Assembly (NCBI RefSeq): GCF_010389155.1
Contig: NC_057761.1
Location: 52,326,587-52,390,586 of the forward strand
Direction: 5' to 3'
Source: Erigeron canadensis
Lineage: Eukaryota; Streptophyta; Magnoliopsida; Asterales; Asteraceae
DNA length: 64,000 nt
Both the position numbers and the translations under genes were made by a program. The notes under the pieces were generated by a model. That model searched no databases. It saw only the letters and a program-made list of their open reading frames with translations, and had not been told where the DNA came from. Below, in pieces: positions 12,353 through 23,552 of the stretch (its first letter is position 1; the number at the start of each line of letters is the position of its first letter).

Positions 12353-12820
12353 TCTATACTATATTATAAAACAGATTTTTCCTAGATTTTCAACATTGAA
12401 CTTGAAATTTTCAATATTGATTTTAAGTACTTCCCCAAAATGTCTTTCTTATCTATTATATATTTATCTAAAATAACTATAATACCCTTTCTCTCTCCTC
12501 AAATCTCAATCAATAATCTTTTTTCTCTCTCCTCCATAAATCATTTATTCCTCCAATTCATTCAAAATCTTTTATCTCAAAAACTGTACATCGATAAATT
12601 ATAAAAATTGTATGGATGTTCTTAAAATTTCATGCTCTTTCATTAGAGATGTCATTCGATATACTTTCGACAAATTTTTAAATCCGAGGGCGGAGCCCGT
12701 ACCGCTAAGACATTTGACTATCATACTCTTTAACAGATCAACTCCTATAACCTATCATACTCTATGACCTAGGTATCACACCACCATCTCACCGCCGCAA
12801 CGCGCGGGTACTTGCTCTCG
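12353..12820 (+). mobile_element. Short non-autonomous Helitron, family A
   Basis: The element starts TCTATACTATATTATAAAAC after an A and ends with a GC-rich hairpin region (CACCGCCGCAACGCGCGGG), then TACTTGCTCTCG before a T. There is no terminal inverted repeat or target duplication. This is the same family as the copy at 42401-42751, whose borders are proved by an empty site. The centre carries family-wide sequence (a CTCTCTCCTC tract, and AAATTTCATGCTCTTTCATT, which also lies in the copies near 20.2, 20.6, 36.1, 36.5 and 42.6 kb). Confidence 0.75.
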
Positions 12821-13394
12821 TAATATATAACACCCAATAAGAAAAGTTACACTATATCAATATATGATAAGTTTTCATAAAAGTTTAAAATAACATGGTT
12901 TGACTATTTTAACTTGTTGGTAGTTCCAATTCTATCTTTATCTGGTAAACATATACGTATCTTTTTTTAGATATGAATAGCTAGACTTTTATACATACGA
13001 AATGTGGTTGCAAGTTGATCGAAGTACCAACCAAGATAAGACAAAAAGTGGATGAGTTTGGTGTTCGAATAATGAAATTAAAAAAATATAACAATAAATA
13101 TACTATACTACTAATTAACTATACTAAGTAATACTAAAACTACCCTAACGAAGAATTAAACCTTGGTTTCCAATTGGAAGAAGTAAGTGCCTTTACCCGT
13201 AATCTTACATTGATGATAATGTAATTTTTTGTAGAAGAAGAAAACTAGTTAAAAAGGATTATAGGGGGGAAAAAATCTTGCAAGAGATATATATATTTTT
13301 TATATTCTAATAAAACTTAAAAGTTAACTTTTTACCTTAAATAAAGATTAAATTATTTATATTTTAACCTCCCAAATCCCCATATACCATCACA
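12821..13394. other. Intergenic AT-rich spacer
   Basis: No coding or structured signal was found between the two Helitron-type elements. Short homopolymer and AT runs only. Confidence 0.5.
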
Positions 13395-14332
13395 TCTATA
13401 TAAATATTAAAACAATAGTTATTCTAGCATTTTAAAGCATTCTACAATTTAAAGTTATTTTTAAAAATTGTCACATAGGTCTTTATCCTATGTGACATCT
13501 TTATATTTTTTTATAATATATAAATCTACAAAATTATATTATCTAAAACTATTAAATTAAATAAAAATAAAATTTATATATAAACAAAATCTTACAAAAA
13601 TAAAAGTAAAAAATCACATTCTATATCATAATAAAAACCGTATGAATTTAAAATCTATTTTTAAAATTAGAAAATATTTGGTTTTCAAATTATTTATTTC
13701 TTAATTTTACTATCTAATATAACCAATATTATATATCACATTGTAATATAGTTTTTTATCCTTTTCGTGGTGGTGATTTTACGTTTTATAAAAACTATTA
13801 TCAATTACTAGATGAATTCAACATAATTTGAATCATAAGTTTGTTCTTTGTAATCTAATTATAATTTGAATTTAGTTTCTAACTAAATCTAATTAAAGCT
13901 TTTCAACTTTTATGAATTTTATTATTTGATGAAGTAAGTTTTATGAAACTATTTTCTTTGAAAGAGTGTGATGAAATTCTAATAAGTCACATATCATTTT
14001 GCAAAAAATAAAAGATCGTTATGATTTTACATTATATTTACATTTTAACTTCATTTTATGTTGATTAGTATTGCATGAAGTATAATATGTGATAGTTAAT
14101 ATGAATATTGATAACGTATGTTTTTATATAAATGCAAAGATTTTCATAAATAATAAGAGTTTATATTTTGAATTTATCTATTTCAATAAATGTAAAAATT
14201 TCCATTTAATGATAATATAGATTTATATGTACATGCCTAAATAATGTATAGTTATTAAAAGTTATTATAAATATTCATATAACTAAAACAGCATTTTTAA
14301 ATAACCGCACATCGTGAGGGTAAAATACCTAG
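13395..14332 (+). mobile_element. Helitron-like element ending CTAG
   Basis: The left end is TCTATATAAATATTAAAAC preceded by A. The right end is a short GC-richer segment (ACCGCACATCGTGAGGGT) followed by AAAATACCTAG and a T, matching the Helitron rule of TC...CTRR inserted between A and T. The interior is about 85% AT with no open frame. The autonomous RepHel protein is absent. The left end is less certain than the right. Confidence 0.55.
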
Positions 14333-14897
14333 TTTATATATATACTAAAAACCAATTGGTTTTTTACAAGTTTCTATGCACATGGTACAACTATACATGC
14401 ATGCAACTTTTAACTCTTTACCTTTTAACCCCCTAAAGATTTTACTTTTTACATTTAAGCCCATCACCTTTTACTACTTTACATTTTAACTCCCTAAAGT
14501 TTTCTCTTTACTTTTTAACCCCCAAATTTAAGCCCATCAGCTTTTACTACTTTACATTTTAACTCCCTAAAGTTTTCTCTTTACTTTTTAACCCCCAAAG
14601 TTTTTTCCTTTTACAGTTTAGCCCATCAACTTTTACGTCTTTACCTTTTAACTCCCTAAAGTTTTTATCTTTTACATTTTAGCCTATCAATAAAATGCTT
14701 TATTGTTACAATGTCAAATAAATGTTGGTGACTTTATCAAATTTGTACCAAAACATTGTCATCTGAAAAGATAATCTAATTGAGTCTCGCCGCAAGGTGT
14801 GTAATATAATCTGCGGCAACGTATTTAAGCTTAATGAATCATTGTCCACGACGTTACTATAAAAGCTCCGCGGCAACGCGTGGGTGTTTATTTCTAG
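14333..14897 (+). mobile_element. Second Helitron-like element directly abutting the first, with an internal minisatellite
   Basis: It begins at the T that follows the previous element's CTAG (TTTATATATATACTAAAAACC) and ends with a GC-rich hairpin-like stretch (CTCCGCGGCAACGCGTGGG) then TTTATTTCTAG before T. The two elements lie head to tail without a spacer. Its left end lacks a clean TC, so the exact start is inferred. Confidence 0.5.
14405..14690. repeat. Pyrimidine-strand minisatellite, units of about 73-89 bp
   Basis: The motifs TTTTAACTCCCTAAAG and TTTAAGCCCATCA alternate. The CCCATCA landmark occurs near 14460, 14533 and 14622. The repeat sits wholly inside the Helitron-like element. 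It has no coding sense. Confidence 0.75.
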
Positions 14898-15421
14898 TAC
14901 AGTACTAGAACTCAAAACTCACAAAATAAACAATTCAATATTGCTTACTTTTTTTTCATTTACCATTTTCTTATTACACCAACAATCTTTGGCACGATAC
15001 GATAATGTTTTTGAATGGAAAGCACCTATTGTGAATTGCATCTTCAACATTTATACTGGGTTTTTAGTCGTAAAAAATTATGGGTAATTAATATCATTTT
15101 AATCACATGAACAAAATTAGGTTATAATGTAATGTTAAAGATATTTAGAATATTTTTAATTAAGTAGTACTCGTAATATTTTAAGCATGCATATGAATAA
15201 TTTAATTTCAATACCAATTTTTATTTTCCGTAGAAAGTCAACCGAAGTAGTGTGCATCAAACTCTCATTACTAAGTTAAATCATATATACTATAACTAGT
15301 TTTCATACTCGTACACTGGACGGATAGTCTCAAAATATATAAATCAAAGTCTTAAAGAAAAATCAAAATATGTTAAATCAAAAATAGATAAAGTTCAAAT
15401 TAAAGAACGAAACATATGAAG

Positions 15422-15660
15422 TAAGTAAGTAACTGCTTAGTGCCGCCTTCCGCGGGTTTTGAGCCCCGATACCTCGATGGTGTATGGGGGAGGTTAAGAT
15501 GTAGGCAGACCTTACCTCTACCTAAGTAGAGAGGCTGCTTCCAGTTTCTACCTAAATGGTAGAAAATGCCCTCCAACCTTTGCATGGGATGAGGATCGAA
15601 CCCATGACCTCTGTCTCCAGAGGCAAGGGTGTTTACCACTGATCCAACCATGCTGCTTTC
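15422..15660 (-). mobile_element. tRNA-derived SINE with perfect 16-bp target-site duplication
   Basis: On the minus strand the element starts with a tRNA-like head: box A is TGGATCAGTGGT and box B lies in GTCATGGGTTCGATCCTCAT. A tRNA-unrelated body follows, with an internal inverted motif (CTACCATTTAGGTAG / CTACTTAGGTAG), ending in a simple TTACTTACTTA tail. Identical 16-base repeats, AACGAAACATATGAAG, flank it at 15406-15421 and 15661-15676. The perfect duplication indicates a recent insertion. A long open frame on the minus strand here is fortuitous. Confidence 0.9.
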
Positions 15661-16326
15661 AACGAAACATATGAAGATTAACTTCATATCAATATCAACT
15701 CAAGTTAACCATTTTTTTTTCAACTTCTTTTTTATTAGCAAATTCGTTACTCTTGTTTATTCATTTGTAACTTTTTTTTTTAGAGAATAGTCGTAGCTTT
15801 TTTCTTTTTAGAATATATGAGGGTTTTTTTCCTAAGTTGTATATATATATATAATAATAATAATTTTTTGAAGAGCTTTAAAGATAAAAAGATTTATTTT
15901 TTATTTTTATTAATTAATAAGTCGGCCTAGCAAAGTTTTTATTTAAAAAATACAAAAAATAGAGAATTAATTAGGAGGGATAATTAGGCTAAAGGAAAAG
16001 GATTAGGGGTGTCAAGTGTATCTCCAACCTCCTCGTAAACTAAATTAAATATATTGAGCTTATTCTTTTTCAAAAGCATCTTTTTAAACAACTAGGGGTT
16101 GTTAGTAGTTAGCAGCTAATATTTGAGACACCATAGTAACATCCAATTGGGCAGTACGTGGAACTCAAATCACGCATGTTTTGGATGAAACTCAAGACTC
16201 TCGAAAAAACTCTTTTAATAATGCACTCCTATAAATGTAGAAAGTCGAATTCAAACCCTGATGTATTCCTTCCACAGTCAAATACTTTACTAATGGGCAC
16301 CAACCCATTGTCATATTACTTATAAA

Positions 16327-17560
16327 CGAGATATGTCACCCGGGCGTTGCCCCGGGAGACATTACATTTGTTAACGATTTAATAAAAAATTATTATTCAA
16401 GAGATAACGTGCCATAAACTTTTTGAAGAAAATACGTATTAGTCAAATTATTAAGAACTGACATTTGTCAGTTAAAAAAATGAACTGTAAAAGTTTTGTG
16501 TGAAAGTGAAAGTCGTTCACAAAAAAGTTTAGTGCTAAAAGTGTAAGAGACTTAAATGTTGTGGTGAAAATAAAAAAAAAATCAAAAAGTATAAAAATTT
16601 GGTGCTAAAAGTATAAGGGGTTAAAATGTTATGGTGAAAATAAAATGAATAGAAAGTTTATTATTCTTTACAAGTTTTCCCGTACATTTCTTTTTAATAT
16701 ATGTATTAAAAAGTTTGTTGCTAAAGTGTAAGAGGTTAAAATGTTGTAGTTAAAATAAAAGATTATCTAAAAGTAGAAAATTTTAGTGTTGAAAGTGTGA
16801 GGGGTTAAGATATTATGGTGAAAATAAAAAGATTAAAAAGTTTACTAAGAATTATAAAAGTTTTGTTCTAAAAGTGTAAAGAGTGAAACTATCATGATGA
16901 AAATAAAAAATAAAATAAAAAGTATATTATTCTATACACGCTTTCTCGTACCTTAAAATAAAAGAAAATTAAAAACTATGAAAGTTTAATGCTAAAAGTG
17001 TAAAGAGTTAAAATATTGTAGTGAAAATAAAAACAATACAAAGTTTACTAAAAAATATTATAGTTTAGTGCTAAAAGTGTAAAGATTGAAAGTTTTGTGT
17101 TGAAAATAAAAAGAATAAAAAGTTTGTTAAAAAGTATTATAGTTTAGTACTAAAAGTGTAAAGATTGAAACTTCTGTGGTGAAAGTAAAAAAAAAGTATA
17201 CTATTATTAAAAAATATTATAGTTTAGTGCTAAAAGCGTAAAGATTGAAAGTTTTGTGGTTAAAATAAATAGAACAAAAAGTTTACTAAAAAGTATTATA
17301 TTTTAGTGCTAAAATTGTAAAGATTGAAACTTATGTGGTGAAAATAAAAATAAATTAAAAATATATTATTTACACGCTAAAAAGTTTAATAAAAGTATTA
17401 TAGTTTAGTGCTAAAAGTGTAAAGATTGAAACTTCTGTGGTGAAAGTAAAAAGAATAAAAAGTATACTATTACTAAAAAATATTATAGTTTAGTGCTAAA
17501 AGTGTAAAGATAGAAAGTTTTATGGTGAAAATAAATAGAAAAACTTTTAATTGCTCAATT
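16327..17560 (-). mobile_element. Helitron-like element (minus orientation) filled with a minisatellite
   Basis: Its 3' terminus lies at the left: CGAG at 16327-16330 after an A, then ATATGTCA and a strong hairpin, CCCGGG-gcgttgc-CCCGGG, at 16340-16358. On the element strand this reads hairpin, then CTCG before T, like the family A elements. The 5' terminus is not resolved; the right limit given is where the internal repeats stop. Confidence 0.5.
16480..17545. repeat. Minisatellite, about 80-bp unit, roughly 13 degenerate copies
   Basis: A unit built from AGTTTAGTGCTAAAAGTGTA, AAGATTGAAA and GTGGTGAAAATAAAAA recurs. The TGCTAAAAGTGTA landmark falls at about 17068, 17148, 17228, 17307, 17408 and 17501, giving spacings of 79-80 and then 93-101 bases. 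Leftward copies are more divergent. No protein-coding meaning is visible. Confidence 0.8.
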
Positions 17561-17859
17561 TAAAAATTAAACATTGTAACTTTTAATTATAACTTTAGAC
17601 AACTATTTTAACAGGCACATTATTATTATGGTATTTTTAATAGTATGATAACCCAAATGTGGCTTAACAGTATTATGGTATTAAGTGATCATTTTAGGCT
17701 TTCAAAAATTTAAGGCCTCATTATTTTGTATATTAGATTTAATGTTTGGACGTTGAAACATTATATAATTTGTATTGCAGTAATATCCTTATTGATTTTT
17801 GCATCAACATAAGCATCTTTTTATTATTGTACTAAATATTCAAAAAAGGGTAATGAAGG

Positions 17860-18130
17860 GAAACTTAGCCCGGTACCACAATTGAATACCCATTGACTTA
17901 CCCCGTATGAACCATATGATGTCCGTACAATACCTCCATCCTAATCACACATGATCTGGGCACCCCGAAGGATCGAACCCACGTATTTAAACTTCACATA
18001 TGGGTATAGGCTTCATTGGTAACGGCTACCTTAACGAATTATTTTTTGCCCAAACGGGGATCGAACCTTAGACCTTAAGGTCGCCAAATGTTTGTCTTAC
18101 GACTAGGATAAATCCTTGTTGGTAATATAA
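17860..18130 (-). repeat. Possible SINE or tRNA-related retroelement fragment
   Basis: Two box B-like sequences on the minus strand (GGGTTCGATCC around 17970-17982 and AGGTTCGATCCCC around 18056-18068) sit in sequence that is GC-richer than its surroundings. No flanking target duplication was identified, and no cloverleaf can be drawn, so this is not a tRNA gene. Confidence 0.35.
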
Positions 18131-19167
18131 GTCGAACTACCTTCTTTTTTTCTTTTCTTTTTGTTTTTTTGTTTTTGTTGTTTAATTTAATTTATATGTT
18201 AATAAACTAGGCCCTTAAAATTAAGGTATATAGTCGACAATGTGATAACCGGTTTCTATGATGAATATATCTTTTCAACTTAACATTACATTCTTTTAAA
18301 ATGGAAGAAAATGAACTTTTAGATACATTGACCTGTAATAAAACTATAAAAGTTATAGACTTTCTCTTGTTGTTTTTTTATCCTTATTATTATATCTACA
18401 CAGGTTTTCTTATTCTTACATTCATTTTAGGTCACATGACTTGTAGTCATACGTTACGTTACTAACTAGTCAATGAAAATTGAAAATGAAGAAATGTCCA
18501 ACAACGTTAATTCAATTCAATCAGCTTTAACTTTTTCAAATAAAAGGCCGGGCAAGTTGATATATATATCCGAGAAGATTATTAAATGCATGTACGTAAA
18601 ATCTATATTTAGTATTTATATATATTATTATATTATTATATATGTAACTTATATATATATATCGTTTTTTTCTTTTCATTACATAAATTGGTCAGAGACG
18701 ACGATTTCAAATTTTTAGTTTTACGAAAATTTTGAGTTTGCTCTTTAAAGATAACAAACTTTGAGGTTATTTGTAACGGGTCAAGTCAACATTTCGTCTA
18801 AAGTACGTGCAATTTTTCAACATTATATGTTGACGTTTTTCTAATTTTGCGTCCTGAAAGAAATGTTTCGTACAAAATTAAAGACACCAAGCAGGCAGAT
18901 AGGCATCCTTCCCCGTCATGATCACCATACCGTCATCTTAATTTACTTCACCACATTTTATGTTTTTCTTTTTATCAAAGTTTTTATATCAGTTCATGTA
19001 TAATGATATATCCACAAATCTATACAAAGATCAAGTAAGTTTCATATATTGCTTTAAATGAATAACTCAAGATGAATAACATTCTGAACATTTGTCACAA
19101 ATTCGAACTTTGCTTGCAATTTCACTATCCGAATTGGCTTTCTAATTAGAAAAAAAATACAGAATAG

Positions 19168-19198
<31 letters not shown>

Positions 19199-20080
19199 TT
19201 TTACCTAGTAATGTAGAACTTAAAAAAAAGGGGGGAAAAGTATATTCTATATGTGTAGCATATAGTAACTTCAACTTATTTAAACATATAGACGACGAGT
19301 CTTCAGGCCTGTTTGATGAACAGGTAACCAGTATATATATCAAAAGTAAATATCAATATAATAAATAACATAATTGATGAAAAATAACAAAAAACTAACA
19401 AAACAAATTTAAAAGAATAAACCATTTTAATAGAAAAAGAAACCATAATCCAACTACAATTGATAACAAAGTAAACTAAAAGAGATGAAAAATAACAATG
19501 ACATAACAATTCAATATGAAACAATAAACAAACACGAATAAAATACCAAAAATAAATAAATTAAAGTGATATAAAAATACCGTTGTTTTTTTTGTTGAGA
19601 AATTTACTGAACTTGATTTGTTCATAGAACATATAGAAATAATATGAATGAAAATGATTAATAAAAATTTAGGTTGTATATATAATAATTTATTGGAAGA
19701 GTATTAAAGATATTATATAACTTTAAAATATAAAAATTTTAGTTTTGACAAAAAAAAAGAAGATTTATAATAGAGATTTATATAGTTATTTATCTAATAA
19801 GCAAATAAAAAAATAAAAAAAAACTGAGAAAAGAGAAAAAGCTCTCGAGTAATTAAGAGAGAGCTTTATGCCTAAAAAAAAGCTTTAAGGGGTGTTACAT
19901 GTACCCCAATCTCCTATTTTAATTGTAATGTAGATGTAGATATATATTTGTAAGAAAATATTTTGTTTATCAACTAAGAATATATAAGTTAATGCAAATT
20001 GGACTTTTAGAGTTTTAGCTACCAATTAAAACGAATAAACCTTAATCAAATAGTTTACTTGTTGACTTCGTTATACTATA
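18131..20080. other. Intergenic AT-rich region, no gene seen
   Basis: Contains a TA microsatellite at 19165-19192 and poly-A runs. Reading frames are short and low in complexity. No exon chain, transposon terminus or RNA gene was recognised. Confidence 0.55.
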
Positions 20081-20503
20081 CGAGAGCAAGTACTCGCGCG
20101 TTGCGGCAGTGAGATGGTGAGGGTGATAGGCCATAGAGTATGATAGGTCATAGGAGGTGATATGTCATAAAGTGTCATAGCCAAATGTCTTAGCCGTACG
20201 GGCTCCGCCCTCAGATTTAAAAATTTGTCGAAAGTATATCGAATGACATCTCTAATGAAAGAGCATGAAATTTTAAAGAACACCCATATAATTTTTATAA
20301 TTTATCGATATACGATTTTTGAGATAAAAGATTTTGAATGAATTGGAGGAATAAATGATTTATGGAGGAGAGAGAAAAAAATGATTGGTTGAGATTTGAG
20401 GAGAGAGAAAGGGTGGTAGGTAAATATAAAATTGATATATGGGTATTTTAGGAAAGTAAATGTTGAAACTTAAAATGTAAACAGATGAGATCTGCTTTAT
20501 AAT
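20081..20503 (-). mobile_element. Family A Helitron, minus orientation, 5' end truncated
   Basis: Begins CGAGAGCAAGTACTCGCGCG (the reverse of the family's 3' end), carries the shared internal block at 20200-20290, and ends at TCTGCTTTATAAT, where the next copy starts. The last bases of the family's 5' end (TATAGTATAGA in this orientation) are missing, so the second copy appears to have joined here. Confidence 0.65.
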
Positions 20504-20852
20504 ACGAGAGCATGTACCTGCGCGTTGCGGTGGTGAGATGTGGGGTGATAGGTCATAGAATGTGATAGCCAAATGCCTTAGCCGTACGGGCTCCGTCCTC
20601 GGATTTAAAAATTCGTCGAAAGTATATCGAATGACATCTCTAATGAAAGAGCATGAAATTTTAAGAACACCCATATAATTTTTATAATTTATCGATGTAC
20701 GGTTTTTGAGATAAAAGATTTTGAATGAATTGGAGGAATAAATGATTTATGAAGGAGAGAGAAAACAAATGATTGGTTGAGATTTGAGGAGAGAGAAAGG
20801 GTGAAACTTAAAATGTAAACAAGTGAGATCTGCTTTATAATATAAGTATAGA
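20504..20852 (-). mobile_element. Family A Helitron, minus orientation, complete
   Basis: Starts CGAGAGCATGTACCTGCGCG and runs to TCTGCTTTATAATATAAGTATAGA, which is the reverse complement of the TCTATAC...TTATAAAGC start of the family. Together with the previous entry it forms a head-to-tail pair sharing most of its sequence. Confidence 0.65.
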
Positions 20853-21720
20853 TATGTACTTTTTTTTTCATATTATGTTATATAAGGTTTACTTTTTTAT
20901 TATATTTTGCAAAACTAAAGTTTTGATATAAAATAAGGTTTATTTTTACAAGATACATATTTAATATTTTTCTTTTTTATATATCTTAATTAATTTCTTT
21001 CCAGTTTTATTGTCTTTTTCAAGTCTTGGAATACTTAATTAGGGTTTGATTGGATATTACTAAGGCTATCTCCAATGGGGTGCCATTGGATATCCTTTGT
21101 CGTTAAAACTTGTCCAAATTTAGAGATTTTTCAAAGGATGCCTTTACTTAAGGGCATTTACCTAATATATTTTTGTTTTTAGTTGGAGGTAAATGATATG
21201 TAAGGATATGTAAGGATGTTTGTATGATTGGACATAAAATTATAGGATATGAAAGATTTATAAGAATGTATAAGGATTTTTAAGGATATGATGTTGTAAC
21301 TCAATGACGTCTTAGGGCGTCCTTAGAATTGAAGATAACCTAAAACCATATGTTTGCCCGTCCATATAGGTTTGTGTTCTTGCCTACAACTAGAAAATAC
21401 TCTATAAAAATAAATGCAACCAATTTTACTGTAAACAATGGGGAAAAATAACTTTTTTTTTTCTAGCAAACAAATGACTAACACCTCCAACTTTGATACG
21501 CCCACACTAGGTTTGATTTTGAAATTGCCTTGAAGGGTTTGATGAACAAAAAATAAAAAAGAAATATTACGAACAACACAAATTCAATAAAGTAAATGAA
21601 ACCTTCGTATCTCATTTTCTTTTTCAGGTGGTATGGCCCAGGTGGGTTCAAAGTGAGCAAGTTGGTTGACAAAGTTTTGAATCATTTGTTCTCACATTCC
21701 CCTCATAATGTATCATACTA
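20853..21720. other. Intergenic, no gene seen
   Basis: AT-rich sequence. A stretch at 21060-21330 (GGCTATCTCCAATGGGG at one side, CTTAGGGCGTCCTTAGA at the other) looks like the end regions of Harbinger-type MITEs, but no matching inverted repeat or duplication could be fixed. Confidence 0.45.
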
Positions 21721-22021
21721 TGAGGTTGGACGGAGTGGGCAGGGCACCGGGCCGGTACCGGTTGGCACACCGCGCCGACCCCCCGGTACCGGTTGGGTGG
21801 GGAGGAAGTTAGGCACAGTGGTGCCGGTCTACGTGCCGCTCTATTCAACCGTTACAAAAAAAAGGAATGGGCCCACTTGAAACGTCCTTTTCTCTCTCTC
21901 CTCTCTTTCTCTTTTCTTCTTTCATTTTTTTCTTTTTCTTCTTTCTGTGCGCAACGCCTTCTCCCATTTCTTCTTCTTAATTTTTTTTTTCAATCTAAAT
22001 CATCAATCTAAACCATCAAAA

Positions 22022-23347
22022 ATGAATAGGGGGAAGAAACAAAAAGAACCTACTTTCTCAAATCTACCAAAAAAACGCAGAAACCCACCACCGCCAAACA
22101 ATCGCGATGTTATGCCACCTCCTCCTTCGCAAAGAAACACGGCCGAAAATGTGTATACGCCACAACCCGTTGATGATTTCTTGAGTGGAATGGATCCATT
22201 GTTTTTCGAATCCGTCCCATCAAGTGTACAACAAATTAATACCGGGTTTATGAATTTCGCAAATGAAAATCAAGCCGGGTTTTCGGGTTTCGCGGGTGGT
22301 TCATCATCACGCTTCGCGAGTCAAAGTCAACAGGTTCAAGAAGAAGAAGAAGAAGGAGAAGAAGAAGAAGAGGTCGAGGAGGAAGAAGAGGAAGCAATAC
22401 CCGAGACCCAAGTCTCGGTTAAAGGTAAAAGAGAGTGTCGAAATTGGGGGAAGGATGAAGAGGCGTGTTTGGCAAAAGCTTGGTTAAACGTTTCCGAGGA
22501 TCCATACGTCGGAAACGCCCAAACGGCGGGTTCGTTATGGAAGAAGGTGAAGTTTCAGATGGACTCACACTTGAAACGTGATTCGGGACGTACCCCGGAA
22601 ATGTGTCGGTCGAAATGGAAGGATTTGAAGCATAAAGTGTCGGGTTTTTGTGGTATCTACAATGTTAAGAAAAGTAAGATGTTGAGTGGCCAAAGTGACG
22701 AGGATGTGTTTAAGGCGGCCGTGGCATTGTATATGCGGAAATACAATAACAAGTCCGGGTTTCCGCATGTAGAGGCGTGGCAAGTTTTGAGGAAAGGGCC
22801 GAAATGGTCGGAGGTTCTTACTTTGGAGGGGATTTGTGAGGAGTCAGGTAGCAAAAGGGCAAGAACGGAAGGGTTTGTCCATGTACGTTCATCGGGGGAG
22901 GCATCGGTCCATATTGACTTGAATGAGGACCAGTTGGAGCAAGAAGAGGAGGGAGGGAATGACATGGATGATGCACCAGTACATCCTGCTAGACCCGTGC
23001 CACCCCACCGTAAAGCTAAGGGTAAGCAGGCTGCTGCTTCCGCCTCTACTACATCTGAGGAGTTCTTGAAGATGGTCGCGGAGTTGAAATGCGACAATGA
23101 GGATAAAAAACGAGCTCGGGAGGAGAAGATGCAGATGCAAAAGGCGATGATGGATAGCTATATGGCGGCGGAGGAGGCTAGGAAGAAACGGGAGGAGGAG
23201 ATGACACGGATGGTCCAGAGTTAGTAGCGACAGAATGATATGGATTTCATGATCAGGCCACACGATCACCTCAGCGGGCCGATGTTGGAGATGGTTTTGG
23301 CGCAGAAACGCGCCCTTTGTGAGCAGTACGGATGGCCGGCACCTTAG
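22022..23347 (+). pseudogene. Harbinger-associated Myb/SANT-like DNA-binding ORF with premature stops
   Basis: From ATG 22022 the frame is open for 400 codons to TAG-TAG at 23222-23227. It then stays readable in the same frame for 39 codons to a further TAG at 23345-23347, ending RALCEQYGWPAP, which looks like the original C-terminus. The N-terminus is Pro/Asn-rich, followed by an acidic Glu run (about residues 103-124) and a trihelix-like Myb/SANT domain (about 138-265: RNWGKDEEACLAKAWLNVS, WKKVKFQMDSH, CRSKWKDLKHKVSGF). A charged coiled-coil-like tail completes it. Plant annotations often call such proteins glutathione S-transferase T3-like, which is misleading. In intact Harbinger systems this protein binds the element ends and helps import the transposase. 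Upstream alternative starts are unlikely because ATG 22022 begins the basic family N-terminus. Confidence 0.75.
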
Positions 23348-23507
23348 TTGTATGTTTATGTTGATTAAGTTGTATGTTTTACTTGTTTTCGTGTGTTTGA
23401 ATAAGATTATGTGTTTTATTTGTGTTTTTAAGTTGTATTAGTTTTAATTTATTATATAAAATGTTTTAGTTTTAAAAATAAATAGAAATGAAATTAAATA
23501 AAAAAGG

Positions 23508-23552
23508 GTGGGGAGGGGAGGGGAGGGGAGGGGGGGGGGGGGGGAGGAGTGG
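23508..23552 (+). repeat. G-rich simple repeat able to form G-quadruplexes
   Basis: Repeated GGGGA units run into an uninterrupted run of 16 or more G. It lies just inside the right end of the Harbinger-type element. Length may be unreliable because homopolymers of this kind are hard to sequence. Confidence 0.8.

Noticed and set aside
15400..15687. Minus-strand 95-codon frame
   Set aside because: It lies inside the SINE and is explained by the tRNA-like head and body.
19165..19192. TA repeat as a regulatory or origin element
   Set aside because: A plain dinucleotide microsatellite in AT-rich DNA with no neighbouring motif.
21596..21720. Exon-like stretch reading WYGPGGFKVSKLVDKVLNHL
   Set aside because: It is preceded by a TTTTTCAG-type acceptor, but no partner exons or family could be recognised, and the frame runs straight into the Harbinger-type element.
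21947..22021. Upstream extension of the Myb/SANT-like ORF
   Set aside because: The extension starts at a non-ATG codon and is a Phe/Leu run from a pyrimidine tract; ATG 22022 starts the typical basic N-terminus.
22263..22487. Lys/Arg-rich overlapping frame
   Set aside because: A shadow of the Glu-rich run of the Harbinger ORF in another frame.
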